A DNA stretch of 64,000 nt from Bacteroidaceae bacterium (GTDB lineage Bacteria; Bacteroidota; Bacteroidia; Bacteroidales; Bacteroidaceae): NCBI GenBank assembly GCA_017940185.1, contig JAGAZE010000034.1:1-64000 (forward strand). Direction: 5' to 3'. Both the position numbers and the translations under genes were made by a program. This document shows positions 44,447-53,899 of this stretch, one piece after another (within the stretch, counting starts at the first letter, position 1; each line of letters starts with the position of its first letter). The notes beneath the pieces were generated by a model. That model made no database searches. It saw only the letters and a list, made by a program, of their open reading frames with translations, and was not told where the DNA came from.

Positions 44447-45432
44447 GACTTTGTGTTGTACACTTTGAGGTATTTTTGCCTGATGGTGTCGGCGTTGAAT
44501 ATCTGTTCTACTTTTTCTATGTCAACCTTGCAGCCTATCATCTCTTTTACGGCTTGCTGGAATTGTGCGTAGTCGGTGTAGTGGAAGATGCGGTATCCAC
44601 CGATGCCGTCGAGATAGTCGGCTATTCTCACATTGTCGGACATCACTACGGGCGTGCCGTTGATCATCGACTCGAGAGCCACGTAGGAGAAGGCTTCATA
44701 TTTCGACGGTATGACGGTGAGCGCCGCCTGGCGGTAGAGTTGCTGCAGTTCGGTCTGCGTGAGGCTGGGATGATGCGTGAAGTCGCTGCGTCGGAGCGTA
44801 CCTTTTCCTACGCAGTGCACGTCGTATTGGTCTTTGGGCAAATGGTAGAGATGTTCTATTCCCTTCACGGGGTCGTCGATTCTTCCCACAAAGAGCAGCA
44901 GGGGTTTGTTGCCGTCGGGCTGTGCGTCGGGCTGGCGTGTCGACATGGGTGAGGGTGGCGTGTACCAATGTGGTATCTGCACCACATTGGGGTGGAATTG
45001 TCGGAAGTATTGCGTGTCTTCGCTGTTGATGGTCACCACGGTGTCGGCACAGCGCTTGATGAAGGGTTTCAGCAGCAGTTGGAAAAACAGCTTGCCCATC
45101 ATGGGATGGCGCAGATGACGAAACGGATGCCAGTGGGGCGAGTACACCACCTTCTTCTTCTGTCGGTGGGCGTAGTAGAGTGCCTGTATGGTTCCGAAGG
45201 CAGTATATCCGTTGACGTGCACGATGTCGGCCTGGCTGATGGCGCGTTTCAGCGGGGCGGGCTTATAATAATAATGGAACAGGCGCGAGCCTACGATGGG
45301 ATAGTCCTGTATGGGCATGGCCTGATAGAGCGGGTCGTCGGCAAACATCTTCTGCAGAGCCCGGCAGTAGTTGTCGGTGCCTCCGGCAACGGCTTGGCGT
45401 ATGTAGATAATCTTTTTGGCTGTATCTTCCAT
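44443..45432 (-). CDS. family 4 glycosyltransferase
   Basis: A 329-residue GT-B enzyme. The N-half holds ADIVHVNGYTAFGTIQALYY, and the C-half has LLFVGRIDDPVKGIEHL and PSKYEAFSYVALESMINGTPVVMS, which contains the E-x7-E nucleotide-sugar motif. It is retaining and probably acts in repeat-unit assembly. It follows the next gene upstream by 6 bases in the same operon. Confidence 0.93.
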   Translation of the reverse strand: MEDTAKKIIYIRQAVAGGTDNYCRALQKMFADDPLYQAMPIQDYPIVGSRLFHYYYKPAPLKRAISQADIVHVNGYTAFGTIQALYYAHRQKKKVVYSPHWHPFRHLRHPMMGKLFFQLLLKPFIKRCADTVVTINSEDTQYFRQFHPNVVQIPHWYTPPSPMSTRQPDAQPDGNKPLLLFVGRIDDPVKGIEHLYHLPKDQYDVHCVGKGTLRRSDFTHHPSLTQTELQQLYRQAALTVIPSKYEAFSYVALESMINGTPVVMSDNVRIADYLDGIGGYRIFHYTDYAQFQQAVKEMIGCKVDIEKVEQIFNADTIRQKYLKVYNTKS

Positions 45433-45438
45433 GATGCG

Positions 45439-46710
45439 TCAGTGTTTGATGAGAAAAGTGTGCATCTCAGGGCGGCAATAGTTGTAGAGACTTTTCACGA
45501 AGAGCGTGTAGCGCTTGTAGCCCATGATGCGATAGAGCATGCGGAAGAGTCGGTGTATCATCCGGTGTTTCTTTTCTATGTCGGGCATGTTGCGCTGATT
45601 GAGTCGGTCCACGTTGTCGTCGACTATCATGTGCTTTTTGTCTATCAGTCGGCGGAAGGAGTCAGGCTGCGTGCTGAAGGGATTGTGGAAGGTCTCTCCC
45701 TTTAGTGTGCATCCGTGGTAGAGGCGTCGGTGGAAGGAGTCGATGCGCCGGCCGTCTTCGTAGGTGGCGTAGGTATAGGACTGACCGATGAAGGTGTTGA
45801 ATACTGTGACGTTGTCTAGCATGGCCTGCATGTATTGTTGCGTGGCAAGGCGGATGTCTTCATACTCCTTAAGATTGCCGATGCGTTTTCGCTGTATCTC
45901 TCCTTTTTGCATGGCATTGTAGTCGTAGCCTGCGAAGTGGAAGAAGACGAGAGGCACCTCTTGGTCGGCAGTGCCGTCGACACGCGGCCTGACCCATATT
46001 TGGCCATCTCTGGCAAACAGTTGTCTCTCGAAGAAGTTCCATGGTGCCATATTCATGCCCAAGTGGTGGCAGATGCAGAGTTCGTCATTGCCGAGGAAGC
46101 CCGGCATCCAGTCCATCCATTTCTGGTCGGTGAAGTTGCCCACGCTTCTGTCGGTGAAGGCGTTGTCTGTGAGCCGCTCTCTCCACCATTGCGAGACGAG
46201 CTGCGATGTGGTTGTGCGTCGCATGGCGCAGAAGCCGAGGTTGAAGATACCATTGACGTTCATCGCCCATTCAGGATGTTCGCCCTGATAGTCGACGTGT
46301 ACGTTGGCTATCTGCGGTGTCAGTACGATGCTGTGTTGCTCAAGCGCCTCAAGTATGGGGGTGAGCGGTGAGAAGACGTATATGTCGGGGTCGAAGTATA
46401 TGGCACTGTCGTAGTGTGCTTGGAACACGTGCTGGAAGCATGCGGGCTTCACGGCAGTGCAAAACTCGGTGAGGTCGTACTTGAAAGCCATGTCAGTCCA
46501 CTGCTCTTGGCTATATGCCGCACAGTCTTTCACGTAGAAGGTGTTGTCGGGCAGTGGTGGCGTGTCGGCAGTCGGTTCGTCGACGACATAGATGCGGAAG
46601 TCGACCTCATGATATTGGCGGAGCGACTGTTCCAGCATTTTTGCCAGTCCGATATAGTTTTTGGCTACGATGGTGAATATGCAGGTGTTCATAGTGCTTC
46701 GGTTTATCAT
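45439..46710 (-). CDS. glycosyltransferase with GT-A-like domain
   Basis: A 423-residue protein. The start reads CIFTIVAKNYIGLAKMLEQS, and SAIYFDPDIYVFSPL near 105 gives the DxD metal motif. The remaining 300 residues are less familiar. It resembles putative glycosyltransferases of bacterial polysaccharide loci that act on nucleotide sugars. ATG 46710 overlaps the upstream stop (ATGA), supporting this start; ATG 46692 is an alternative six codons later. Confidence 0.85.
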   Translation of the reverse strand: MINRSTMNTCIFTIVAKNYIGLAKMLEQSLRQYHEVDFRIYVVDEPTADTPPLPDNTFYVKDCAAYSQEQWTDMAFKYDLTEFCTAVKPACFQHVFQAHYDSAIYFDPDIYVFSPLTPILEALEQHSIVLTPQIANVHVDYQGEHPEWAMNVNGIFNLGFCAMRRTTTSQLVSQWWRERLTDNAFTDRSVGNFTDQKWMDWMPGFLGNDELCICHHLGMNMAPWNFFERQLFARDGQIWVRPRVDGTADQEVPLVFFHFAGYDYNAMQKGEIQRKRIGNLKEYEDIRLATQQYMQAMLDNVTVFNTFIGQSYTYATYEDGRRIDSFHRRLYHGCTLKGETFHNPFSTQPDSFRRLIDKKHMIVDDNVDRLNQRNMPDIEKKHRMIHRLFRMLYRIMGYKRYTLFVKSLYNYCRPEMHTFLIKH

Positions 46711-47537
46711 TGTATGGGGCTTCTGAATCCGTCCTTGATGCCTTTCACGACGGCTTTCAGCTTCTGTTTCTTATTGTTTTCCACCAGCAGCACGCCTTTG
46801 CAGACAAATCCTATGAAGTACTGTCTTACGATATGCCACACGAGATGTAGCGGATAGCGGTGCTTTCGGAGTATGATGATGTGATTGCAGAATATGTCGT
46901 GCAGTCTTTGCGGACTGTAGTTTGGGCTGTGCAGCGTGACGGGTCCCCATCGTTTTGTTGCCGGTGTGCCGTAGCGCTGTCGGAGCAGACTGTCGTTGTC
47001 GCGCCAGGCATAGATGTTTTGTCGTGCAAGGTTGACACACAGTTCGATGTCGATGCCGTCGACGTGAAACAGTTCGCAATATCCTCCTGCCTTCTCGAGC
47101 AGTGCCAGTGGCACCATCATGCCAGAAGTGATGAGGTGGCGCACCTTCTGCATGCCCCTCTCCTTGGTGGGCTGTGCTGCTGGTCCGCATAGCGACAAGC
47201 CATTTGCCTGCCAATGCTGCTCCACGCGTTGGCGATAGGTGCCGTAATCCTCAAACACCGAGTCGTCGTCCATGGTGAGCAGGGTATCGTATCCATGCTC
47301 TTTGGCGTAGTGCCAGGCATAGTTGAGTGCCTGAGCAATGCCCACATTCTTATGCAGGGTCTTGTAGGTGGTCTTCTGGAAGAATGGTTGCAGGCCTCTG
47401 ATGTCCGACAGGCGGATGCGGGCGTCGGAGTTGTTCCACACCAGTATGTGGTCGACATGGTCGTAGAATGCTCGGATGTTGTCGCCGAGCAGGCTCCAGT
47501 CGGGATTGTAGATTACTATGGCTGCAAGTATCTTCAT
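46707..47537 (-). CDS. family 2 glycosyltransferase (rhamnosyltransferase-like)
   Basis: A 276-residue GT-A enzyme. It starts MKILAAIVIYNPDWSLLGDN and has LLTMDDDSVFEDY near 95, the acidic metal site, and a conserved GIDIELCVNLA segment. The overall pattern is close to WsaF/RfbF-like rhamnosyltransferases, but the donor sugar is inferred only loosely. It overlaps the next gene by 4 bases and follows the flippase gene by 14 bases. Confidence 0.9.
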   Translation of the reverse strand: MKILAAIVIYNPDWSLLGDNIRAFYDHVDHILVWNNSDARIRLSDIRGLQPFFQKTTYKTLHKNVGIAQALNYAWHYAKEHGYDTLLTMDDDSVFEDYGTYRQRVEQHWQANGLSLCGPAAQPTKERGMQKVRHLITSGMMVPLALLEKAGGYCELFHVDGIDIELCVNLARQNIYAWRDNDSLLRQRYGTPATKRWGPVTLHSPNYSPQRLHDIFCNHIIILRKHRYPLHLVWHIVRQYFIGFVCKGVLLVENNKKQKLKAVVKGIKDGFRSPIQ

Positions 47538-47551
47538 ATTGTCGGGAGAAG

Positions 47552-48907
47552 CTATTTGTTCCAGATGCCTTTTGCCTTGCCGGCGTAGAGTTTCTCAAAC
47601 TGCAGCATATTGGTGACGGCGCTGACGAGCATCACTGCTATGAGTGCCATGACCACGCCTTTGGTGCCGAGCCACGATCCGAGGGCGAGGGCCAGCGGAA
47701 TGTAGACAATGGCTTGAACGACCGACACGACGGTGAGCAGGCGTATCTTGCCTATGCCGCAGATGATGTTGGAGTAGCATGTGCCGTAGATGAGCACCAT
47801 CATGTAGACAGCCATGAGCAGCGACATGCTGAAGGGGATGCTGACTTGCGCCCCCACCCATATATTGTATATCCATGGTGAGACAAGGAGCATGAGAGTG
47901 AGGGCTGCGGCAAAAGCCAGCATGACGCGGTTGAGCCTGGCGGTCGACTTTCTTATCCACTGCCAGTCCTTTTTGGTAAAGGCATCGGTGGTGGCGCTCC
48001 AGAATGGGGCACTGATGACGGTGAACAGGATGTTGGTGATGCCGAAATAGCGGTGAGCTATCTGGAAGGGTGTCACCTCTTTGGGTGAGAACAGATGGGA
48101 GATGAGCAGGTTGGACGAGGCAAAGATAATGAGTCCGGAGAGCTGCGCCACCAGAAACTGCAGTCCCAAGGAGAAGAGGGGACGTATCTCCGCCTTGTCG
48201 AATTGTCTCAGTGCCGGGCGCAGCGCTTTATATCGGGTGAAGGTGATGGGATACGACAGTATGTAGACGAGCAGTGGCGAGGCGGTATAGGCCAGCGCCA
48301 CATGGAGCAGTGTGACGTTGCTGAACGAACCAAGCAGCAGTATCACCACGAAGGCCAGCGTATGGCCCAATGCTATCAGCAGATTGTTGATGGCGGGCAG
48401 TTGCAGGGCGAGATAGATATTGCCCACAAACTTGAAGATGAACGTTGCCCCCATCACTGCCACCGCAGCGAAGACGATGGTATTGAGATTGCCTACAAGG
48501 TGCGGGTCGACGTTGAGCAGCCGATAGCAGTCCACCTGTCTGATGAGCAGATAGAGCAGTCCGATAATGGCACCGATGATGACGATGAGCATAAAGAAGG
48601 TGGTGCTCACCTGTCGGCGTGCTCTCGGCATATCATCTTTGGCCACCGACTCGGCCAGTCTGTTGCGCAAGCCGTTGCCCAAACCTATATCAAACGTGTC
48701 GACCCACAGCAGCAGACTGCTGATGATGAGCCACACGCCGTATTCGTACTGATTGAGACACTTCAGCGTGGCAGGCACCAGCAGCAACTGAACAATGCCT
48801 GTCCAGCCCTTGATGGCGAACGAACCGAGGATGTTCTTACAAATCAGAGCCGTCCGTCGGTCTTCGTGCAGCAGCTTATGGAGTCGGGAGCGCAGCATGT
48901 GACTCAA
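47552..48907 (-). CDS. Wzx-type oligosaccharide flippase
   Basis: A 451-residue membrane protein with about twelve helices of the MOP superfamily. It has the N-terminal region IKGWTGIVQLLLVPATLKCL and alternating hydrophobic segments to the end. It would flip lipid-linked repeat units across the inner membrane for the polymerase encoded next to it. Its start overlaps the polymerase stop (ATGA), as expected for one operon. Confidence 0.92.
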   Translation of the reverse strand: MSHMLRSRLHKLLHEDRRTALICKNILGSFAIKGWTGIVQLLLVPATLKCLNQYEYGVWLIISSLLLWVDTFDIGLGNGLRNRLAESVAKDDMPRARRQVSTTFFMLIVIIGAIIGLLYLLIRQVDCYRLLNVDPHLVGNLNTIVFAAVAVMGATFIFKFVGNIYLALQLPAINNLLIALGHTLAFVVILLLGSFSNVTLLHVALAYTASPLLVYILSYPITFTRYKALRPALRQFDKAEIRPLFSLGLQFLVAQLSGLIIFASSNLLISHLFSPKEVTPFQIAHRYFGITNILFTVISAPFWSATTDAFTKKDWQWIRKSTARLNRVMLAFAAALTLMLLVSPWIYNIWVGAQVSIPFSMSLLMAVYMMVLIYGTCYSNIICGIGKIRLLTVVSVVQAIVYIPLALALGSWLGTKGVVMALIAVMLVSAVTNMLQFEKLYAGKAKGIWNK

Positions 48908-49947
48908 TCAATCTTTAAAATGGGTTCGTGGAACAGGTTGAGATACAAATACACCAGCGAGATGCTCAACACCATCGCCCTCGACAGCCATGAAGGTCGC
49001 ACGGTGTAATAGAGGCAGGTGAAGAGTATGATATCGACGATGCCCAGCAATTCGCTCACACGCATAGCGACGATGGGAATCGACGACAGGGCAAGATAGG
49101 AGAAGATGGAGAGCCCCATTATCTTCAGCATGAGGGGGAAGTAGGGATTTTCGCTCTTCACTGTGTCGTACATGTAGAGAAAATAGAGGAACATCACATT
49201 CTTGACGAGAAAGACGGCGTTGAACACATTGATTTCGTCGAATGTGCCTTCTTCCTTCAGCATGTCGTAGAGTTCGAGTTTTTCGCCTATGAAGGGCAGC
49301 GGAATGGTGGAGATGCCCAGGTGGAGGAAGTACATCAGGAAGCCCACTGGCACTATGCTCGCCCAGCATAGGCGCACCTTTTGCGTCATCTCTTTGTTGG
49401 AGAGCAGCAGCAGTGGAAAGAGCACTGCCGAGGAATAGTGGAAGAAGAGTGCCGCTGCCATGTAGGCGGCAGCTGCAAGGCGCCGCCCCTCGGCCAATGG
49501 CTTGATGGAGAGCAGAAAGAAGCCCGACGCTATGCCGGCGCGTATCTGGGTGAGCTCGTGCAGGATGTAGTAGTGACCCAGATAGATGGCCACGGCGAGG
49601 AAAGCCAGCGGCGTCAAGCGGCGGATGGCGACAAACTTGAGGCTCACACCGAAAAGGGCATAGAAGAGGAAGATGCTGTGCACATCGCCGAACGCGTTGT
49701 AGAATATCTCTGCGAGAAATAGAAAGGAAAACTCCACGAAGCCCTCGTACAACGGCGTGTCGTAGTTGGCGAAGTACATGTCGTAGGTTTCCGAGTCGTT
49801 GTCGATGCCCAGCGGACGAAAGGCTGCCATGAGTATCAATACCACGCCCACACCCCAATACACATACCACTTATTATCGCCCAGCTCCTCCTCAAAGTAG
49901 CTTATCAGGCAGATAACGTAGAGTATGATGAGCAGCAGATATACCAT
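48904..49947 (-). CDS. EpsG-family polysaccharide polymerase (Wzy role)
   Basis: A 347-residue membrane protein with about ten helices. The EpsG pattern is visible: MVYLLLIILYVICLISYFEE, FRPLGIDNDSETYDMYFANY in the first loop, and LTQIRAGIASGFFLLSI. It probably joins flipped repeat units outside the inner membrane. It sits between the Wzz and Wzx genes, the usual place. Confidence 0.9.
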   Translation of the reverse strand: MVYLLLIILYVICLISYFEEELGDNKWYVYWGVGVVLILMAAFRPLGIDNDSETYDMYFANYDTPLYEGFVEFSFLFLAEIFYNAFGDVHSIFLFYALFGVSLKFVAIRRLTPLAFLAVAIYLGHYYILHELTQIRAGIASGFFLLSIKPLAEGRRLAAAAYMAAALFFHYSSAVLFPLLLLSNKEMTQKVRLCWASIVPVGFLMYFLHLGISTIPLPFIGEKLELYDMLKEEGTFDEINVFNAVFLVKNVMFLYFLYMYDTVKSENPYFPLMLKIMGLSIFSYLALSSIPIVAMRVSELLGIVDIILFTCLYYTVRPSWLSRAMVLSISLVYLYLNLFHEPILKID

Positions 49948-49959
49948 GTGTCAACCTTT

Positions 49960-51105
49960 TCAGGCCTCTGTTTTTTCGCTGTCGTTGTCGTCAGCCTGCG
50001 ATTGCTCAGAATCGGCGGATTGCGCACCCGACTCGTCGGCCGACTTATTGGGGCTGTCGGTTTTTTTTCTGATAACGTAGATGGCCGTTACGAAGAAGGT
50101 AATAAGCAGCACTGCCAGCACGGTGAACATGCGCTTGGGGCCTGCGGGCTTGGTGGGCACGGAGGCGTTTTGTATGACGGTGAAGGCAGGCGTGCGCTCT
50201 TGCAGCTTGGCCTTGGCCATCTCCATCTGATTGGTCTGCAACTGGTAGTTGTTGAACTTGAGCTGCATCTCGTTTTCCAGTTCGTCGCGTTTCAATTTGA
50301 AACTCTCCAGCACCAGGTCTTCGTTGGCATCGCAGAAGGCTGCATACTTCTCTTGCGCCACGAGGTATTGGCGTTTGGCATCGGCGGCAAGCCTGGTGAC
50401 GTGCTCCAGGTCGATGCGCGCCTTTTTGGTGCGGTAGTCGATGATAAACTGCTGCAGCCGGCTGCGTGCCGTGTCGGCTATCATGGCGCACACCAGTGGG
50501 TCTTGGTCGGTCACACTGATGGCAATCACGTTGGTGCGCTTGTCAACCACGCAGCGTATCTTGCCGCCTATGGCCTTGGCCACGTCGCTCTGGTCCTTCG
50601 TCATGTTGAAGGGGTTCACATTCCATTCTGCATTGGCTTTGCCGCCGCCCTCATCGTCGCCTGCCAGCTTATGAAGCAGCCAATGGAAGGCGTTCTGCCA
50701 CCAGGCATGGCGCTGATGGTCTTTCAGGTATTTATAATAGGTGGTACTCAGGCTGCCGTCTTTCTTCGCCACCTTCACGGGAAAGAGGCTTACCTGAAAG
50801 TCGGTAGACGACATCATGTCGGGGTACATCTTCGGGATGATGGCGTCTTGCGTCGGCATGTTGCCTATGTTGAGTCCCATCGTTGATGCGAGCGAGCCGA
50901 GACCGCCCACATTGGGTGTGCTACTCTCGGGGGCGAGCTTCACCACACACTGATAGTAGCGGGGCACGGGAAGGATGACTACGCAGGTGAGGATAAAGGC
51001 CAGCGGAAGGGTGATGAAGAAGTACTTCTTTCCCTTCCGTAGTTTGCGTAGTATGTCTCCTATGCTCACTTCACGACGCCGTGGAGTTTTCTCTTGTTGT
51101 TCCAT
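49960..51105 (-). CDS. Wzz-type chain-length/co-polymerase protein
   Basis: A 381-residue inner-membrane protein. It has membrane segments at about 31-53 and 315-336, a large periplasmic helical region with coiled coil (about 195-275), and PTKPAGPKRMF before the second membrane segment. The C-terminal cytoplasmic tail of about 40 residues is acidic and disordered (KTDSPNKSADESGAQSADSE). There is no Walker motif or tyrosine-rich kinase tail, and no separate kinase gene lies nearby. Confidence 0.93.
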   Translation of the reverse strand: MEQQEKTPRRREVSIGDILRKLRKGKKYFFITLPLAFILTCVVILPVPRYYQCVVKLAPESSTPNVGGLGSLASTMGLNIGNMPTQDAIIPKMYPDMMSSTDFQVSLFPVKVAKKDGSLSTTYYKYLKDHQRHAWWQNAFHWLLHKLAGDDEGGGKANAEWNVNPFNMTKDQSDVAKAIGGKIRCVVDKRTNVIAISVTDQDPLVCAMIADTARSRLQQFIIDYRTKKARIDLEHVTRLAADAKRQYLVAQEKYAAFCDANEDLVLESFKLKRDELENEMQLKFNNYQLQTNQMEMAKAKLQERTPAFTVIQNASVPTKPAGPKRMFTVLAVLLITFFVTAIYVIRKKTDSPNKSADESGAQSADSEQSQADDNDSEKTEA

Positions 51106-51137
51106 GAGTGGTGTGTGCTGATTGGGTATGTGTGCGA

Positions 51138-53768
51138 TTATTTCAGTATGTTGGCCACTGTGGCGAGGATGGCTACGAGCGAGCTGCCCGCCGTGACGAG
51201 CGACATGGTTTCGGCCATGGTCATCTTGTTGAGCGACTTGGCGGGCACCACTATCTCACTGCCCGGACCTGGCTTGGCGTTATGCCCCACCTTGGCCACG
51301 GTGCCGTTCATGTAGATGATGTAGGTCTGGTTTTTCTTCGCCTTCGACGAGAAACCGCCCGCCTGGTCGATATAGTAGCTCACGCTCTTGCCTTCGCGGT
51401 AGCCCACGGTGTTAGGATACATCACCTCGCCGTTGATTTTCACTGTGCCATTATATTGTGGCACGATGAGTCGGTCGCCCTCGCGCAGCACGATGTCTTC
51501 GCGTCCGCCAGGATTAGCCAATGCCTTGTCGAGTTCGATGCCCACAGGGTAACTCTCGGGTATCTCATACTTCTTCACCTGCTTGCTGTTGTCGGTGTTC
51601 TGCGGCATATTGGCCATGTTGCCGGTCTTCACTGCCAGCTCCATCATGTTGGTTTCATACTCTTCCTGCTGCTTTTTCAGCACGGCTTCCATTCTGAGGC
51701 GCTCTTCATCGTTCACCTTACGCTCCAGTCGAGCACCTTTGGCATAGGCCAAGTCGCCCACTCCACCGGCGGCATTCACCAGGTCGGACAACCGTGGGGT
51801 CTTCTTGGAGAGTGTGTATGTGCCTTCAAACATCACTTCTCCCTCCACCTTCACCTTGCGTTGCTGATATGTGCCGGGACTTCTGCGCACATAGACCTCG
51901 TCGAAAGGCATGAGGATGAATCCTGGTTCGCCGTCGATGACGAAGCCGTCTTTCAGGGCGAAGGTGTAGTTGCGTGCTGTGATGCTGTCGTTGGTCAATG
52001 CTTTGGGATTGGTGATGCGCCGCGCCACATCGACCTTCACCGTCGAGGCTTTGTCGGTGAGTCCGCCTGCCTGCAACACCAGGTCTTCAAGTGTTTCGTT
52101 GGCGGCGTATTTGTATATGCCCGGATAGTGCACCTCGCCGTGGATGGTGACAGTCTGCTCCACCATCATCTCCTGTTTGGTGGGGATGAAGAGCACGTCG
52201 TTGGGTTTCAGTGCTATGTCGGGCACGCTGCCGTCGAGGATGCCCTGCACGTCGACCTGCACCACTTCCAGTGTGCGGTCTTCACGCATGCGGTGCATCA
52301 CGGCGTGGGCAGTGAAGGCTTCTTCCTTCAGTCCCTCAGCACTCTCTATCAGTGTGCGCACGCTGTTGATGCCATCGCCTACCTGGTACATGCCCGGACG
52401 GAACACGGCACCTTTCACCTCCACGCGGTTTTCAAAGCGTGAGATGATGCTGTCTACAAACAGCGAGTCTTCGTCGGAGAGATGGAAGGCACTCATGTCG
52501 AATTCTTCCACGTTGTAGATGGAAAACTGACGTCCGGTCTTGCGTATGAGTCGCACCGACTGGGTGTAGGCATCGCCTGTGAAGCCGCCCGCATACTTCA
52601 GCAGGGTGGCCACGCTCTCATTCTTGCGCATCTCGTAGTACATCGGACGCTTCACCTTACCTGTCACGTTCACCAGACAGTCGTAGGAGCCCACGTAGAT
52701 CACGTCGTTGTCTTGCAGATGCACATTGGGTGTGCGGCCGTTAAGCATCATGTCGTACACGTCGACATTGGCTATCACCCTGCCGTTGCGGTGCACTTTG
52801 ATGTTGCGCAGTGTGCCGATGTCGCTGATGCCGCCTGCCATGTAAAGGGCATTGAGCGGTGTGGCAAAGGCCGACACGGTATATGTGCCTGGCGTCTTCA
52901 CCTCACCGTACACGTTGACGGTGATGGTGCGTGTCTGTCCCACGGTGAGGCGTATGTTGCTGTTGCTGTAGCGCGACCCCATCTGCCGCTTCAGCTGATC
53001 GTTGGCCTGACTGACGGTGAGTCCGCCGATGTTGATGGGTCCGAATCCTTCCACGGTCACCGTGCCGTCGGGCGACACGGTGCCCTTCACTGAGCGCTGC
53101 GAGGCGCCGAAGATGTCGATGAACACCTCGTCGCCAGCACCTATCACATAGTTGCGTGGTGTGCCGATGTTCATGGCGGGCTCAAAGGAGAGGTTCTTGT
53201 TGCTGAATATGTTGCGACCGAACACCTTGCGTTTCTTCTTGTCGCGCTCTACCTCCTTGAGCAGTTTCTCATACATGGCCGCGGTGTCGACGGGCACCCA
53301 GTCGTCCATCTCTTCCATCATGCGCTGGAATTCCTCGTCGTTTTCGTCGTAGGTATGCTGTCGGGGCAGTTCTTCCTCTTTAATCCGATAGTCGGAGTAT
53401 TTGCCACGGTCAAGGTTTTCATCGTAGTCTTCATCGAAGGGCGACTTCTTCGTGGTTTTTCCGGTCTTGGTGGAGGCTTTGCGTGTGCGGTTGTCCTTAT
53501 TGGTCCTGCCGTCCACGCCCGACAACATGCCGAGCCCGTCGTCCTCCTGTGCACGCTCAAACTTCTTGCGCACACGCTGTATCTGCGTCACATTCACGCC
53601 ACGCTGCATCAGCTTGGTGACAATCTGCGACTGCGAACTGCCGCTGCGGGTCTCACGGATGATGAACTGCAACACCTGATCGTCGGTCATCGACGACTGT
53701 GCTTGCAGCCCCATGCTGAAGACAAACAAGCCTGTGAGTATCAACAGTATCTTTCTCATGTATTGCAT
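51138..53768 (-). CDS. polysaccharide export outer-membrane protein with multiple SLBB domains (Wza role)
   Basis: About 876 residues. A signal peptide (ends MGLQAQ) is followed by a charged linker with KSPFDEDYDENLDRG, a polysaccharide-export domain (YVIGAGDEVFIDIFGASQRS, about 165-245) and several SLBB repeats to about 790 (each of the form VYGEVKTPGTYTV, VTGKVKRPMYYEM, VKGAVFRPGMYQV, IHGEVHYPGIYKY, VEGEVMFEGTYTL, INGEVMYPNTVGY). It is a likely export channel. ATG 53768 or 53759 is the start; an open stretch further upstream lies over the next gene and is not coding. Confidence 0.92.
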   Translation of the reverse strand: MQYMRKILLILTGLFVFSMGLQAQSSMTDDQVLQFIIRETRSGSSQSQIVTKLMQRGVNVTQIQRVRKKFERAQEDDGLGMLSGVDGRTNKDNRTRKASTKTGKTTKKSPFDEDYDENLDRGKYSDYRIKEEELPRQHTYDENDEEFQRMMEEMDDWVPVDTAAMYEKLLKEVERDKKKRKVFGRNIFSNKNLSFEPAMNIGTPRNYVIGAGDEVFIDIFGASQRSVKGTVSPDGTVTVEGFGPINIGGLTVSQANDQLKRQMGSRYSNSNIRLTVGQTRTITVNVYGEVKTPGTYTVSAFATPLNALYMAGGISDIGTLRNIKVHRNGRVIANVDVYDMMLNGRTPNVHLQDNDVIYVGSYDCLVNVTGKVKRPMYYEMRKNESVATLLKYAGGFTGDAYTQSVRLIRKTGRQFSIYNVEEFDMSAFHLSDEDSLFVDSIISRFENRVEVKGAVFRPGMYQVGDGINSVRTLIESAEGLKEEAFTAHAVMHRMREDRTLEVVQVDVQGILDGSVPDIALKPNDVLFIPTKQEMMVEQTVTIHGEVHYPGIYKYAANETLEDLVLQAGGLTDKASTVKVDVARRITNPKALTNDSITARNYTFALKDGFVIDGEPGFILMPFDEVYVRRSPGTYQQRKVKVEGEVMFEGTYTLSKKTPRLSDLVNAAGGVGDLAYAKGARLERKVNDEERLRMEAVLKKQQEEYETNMMELAVKTGNMANMPQNTDNSKQVKKYEIPESYPVGIELDKALANPGGREDIVLREGDRLIVPQYNGTVKINGEVMYPNTVGYREGKSVSYYIDQAGGFSSKAKKNQTYIIYMNGTVAKVGHNAKPGPGSEIVVPAKSLNKMTMAETMSLVTAGSSLVAILATVANILK

Positions 53769-53899
53769 CGTTGTTGGTATTTCGTGGTATGGGTTCAATT
53801 GGTATTTGTCAATTGCCGATCTGACTGGCGTCTGCTGAATGCAGGGGTGACCGCTTTTTTCGTCTGCAGTGTTGCCACGCAGGCTCAACCTGCCGTGTG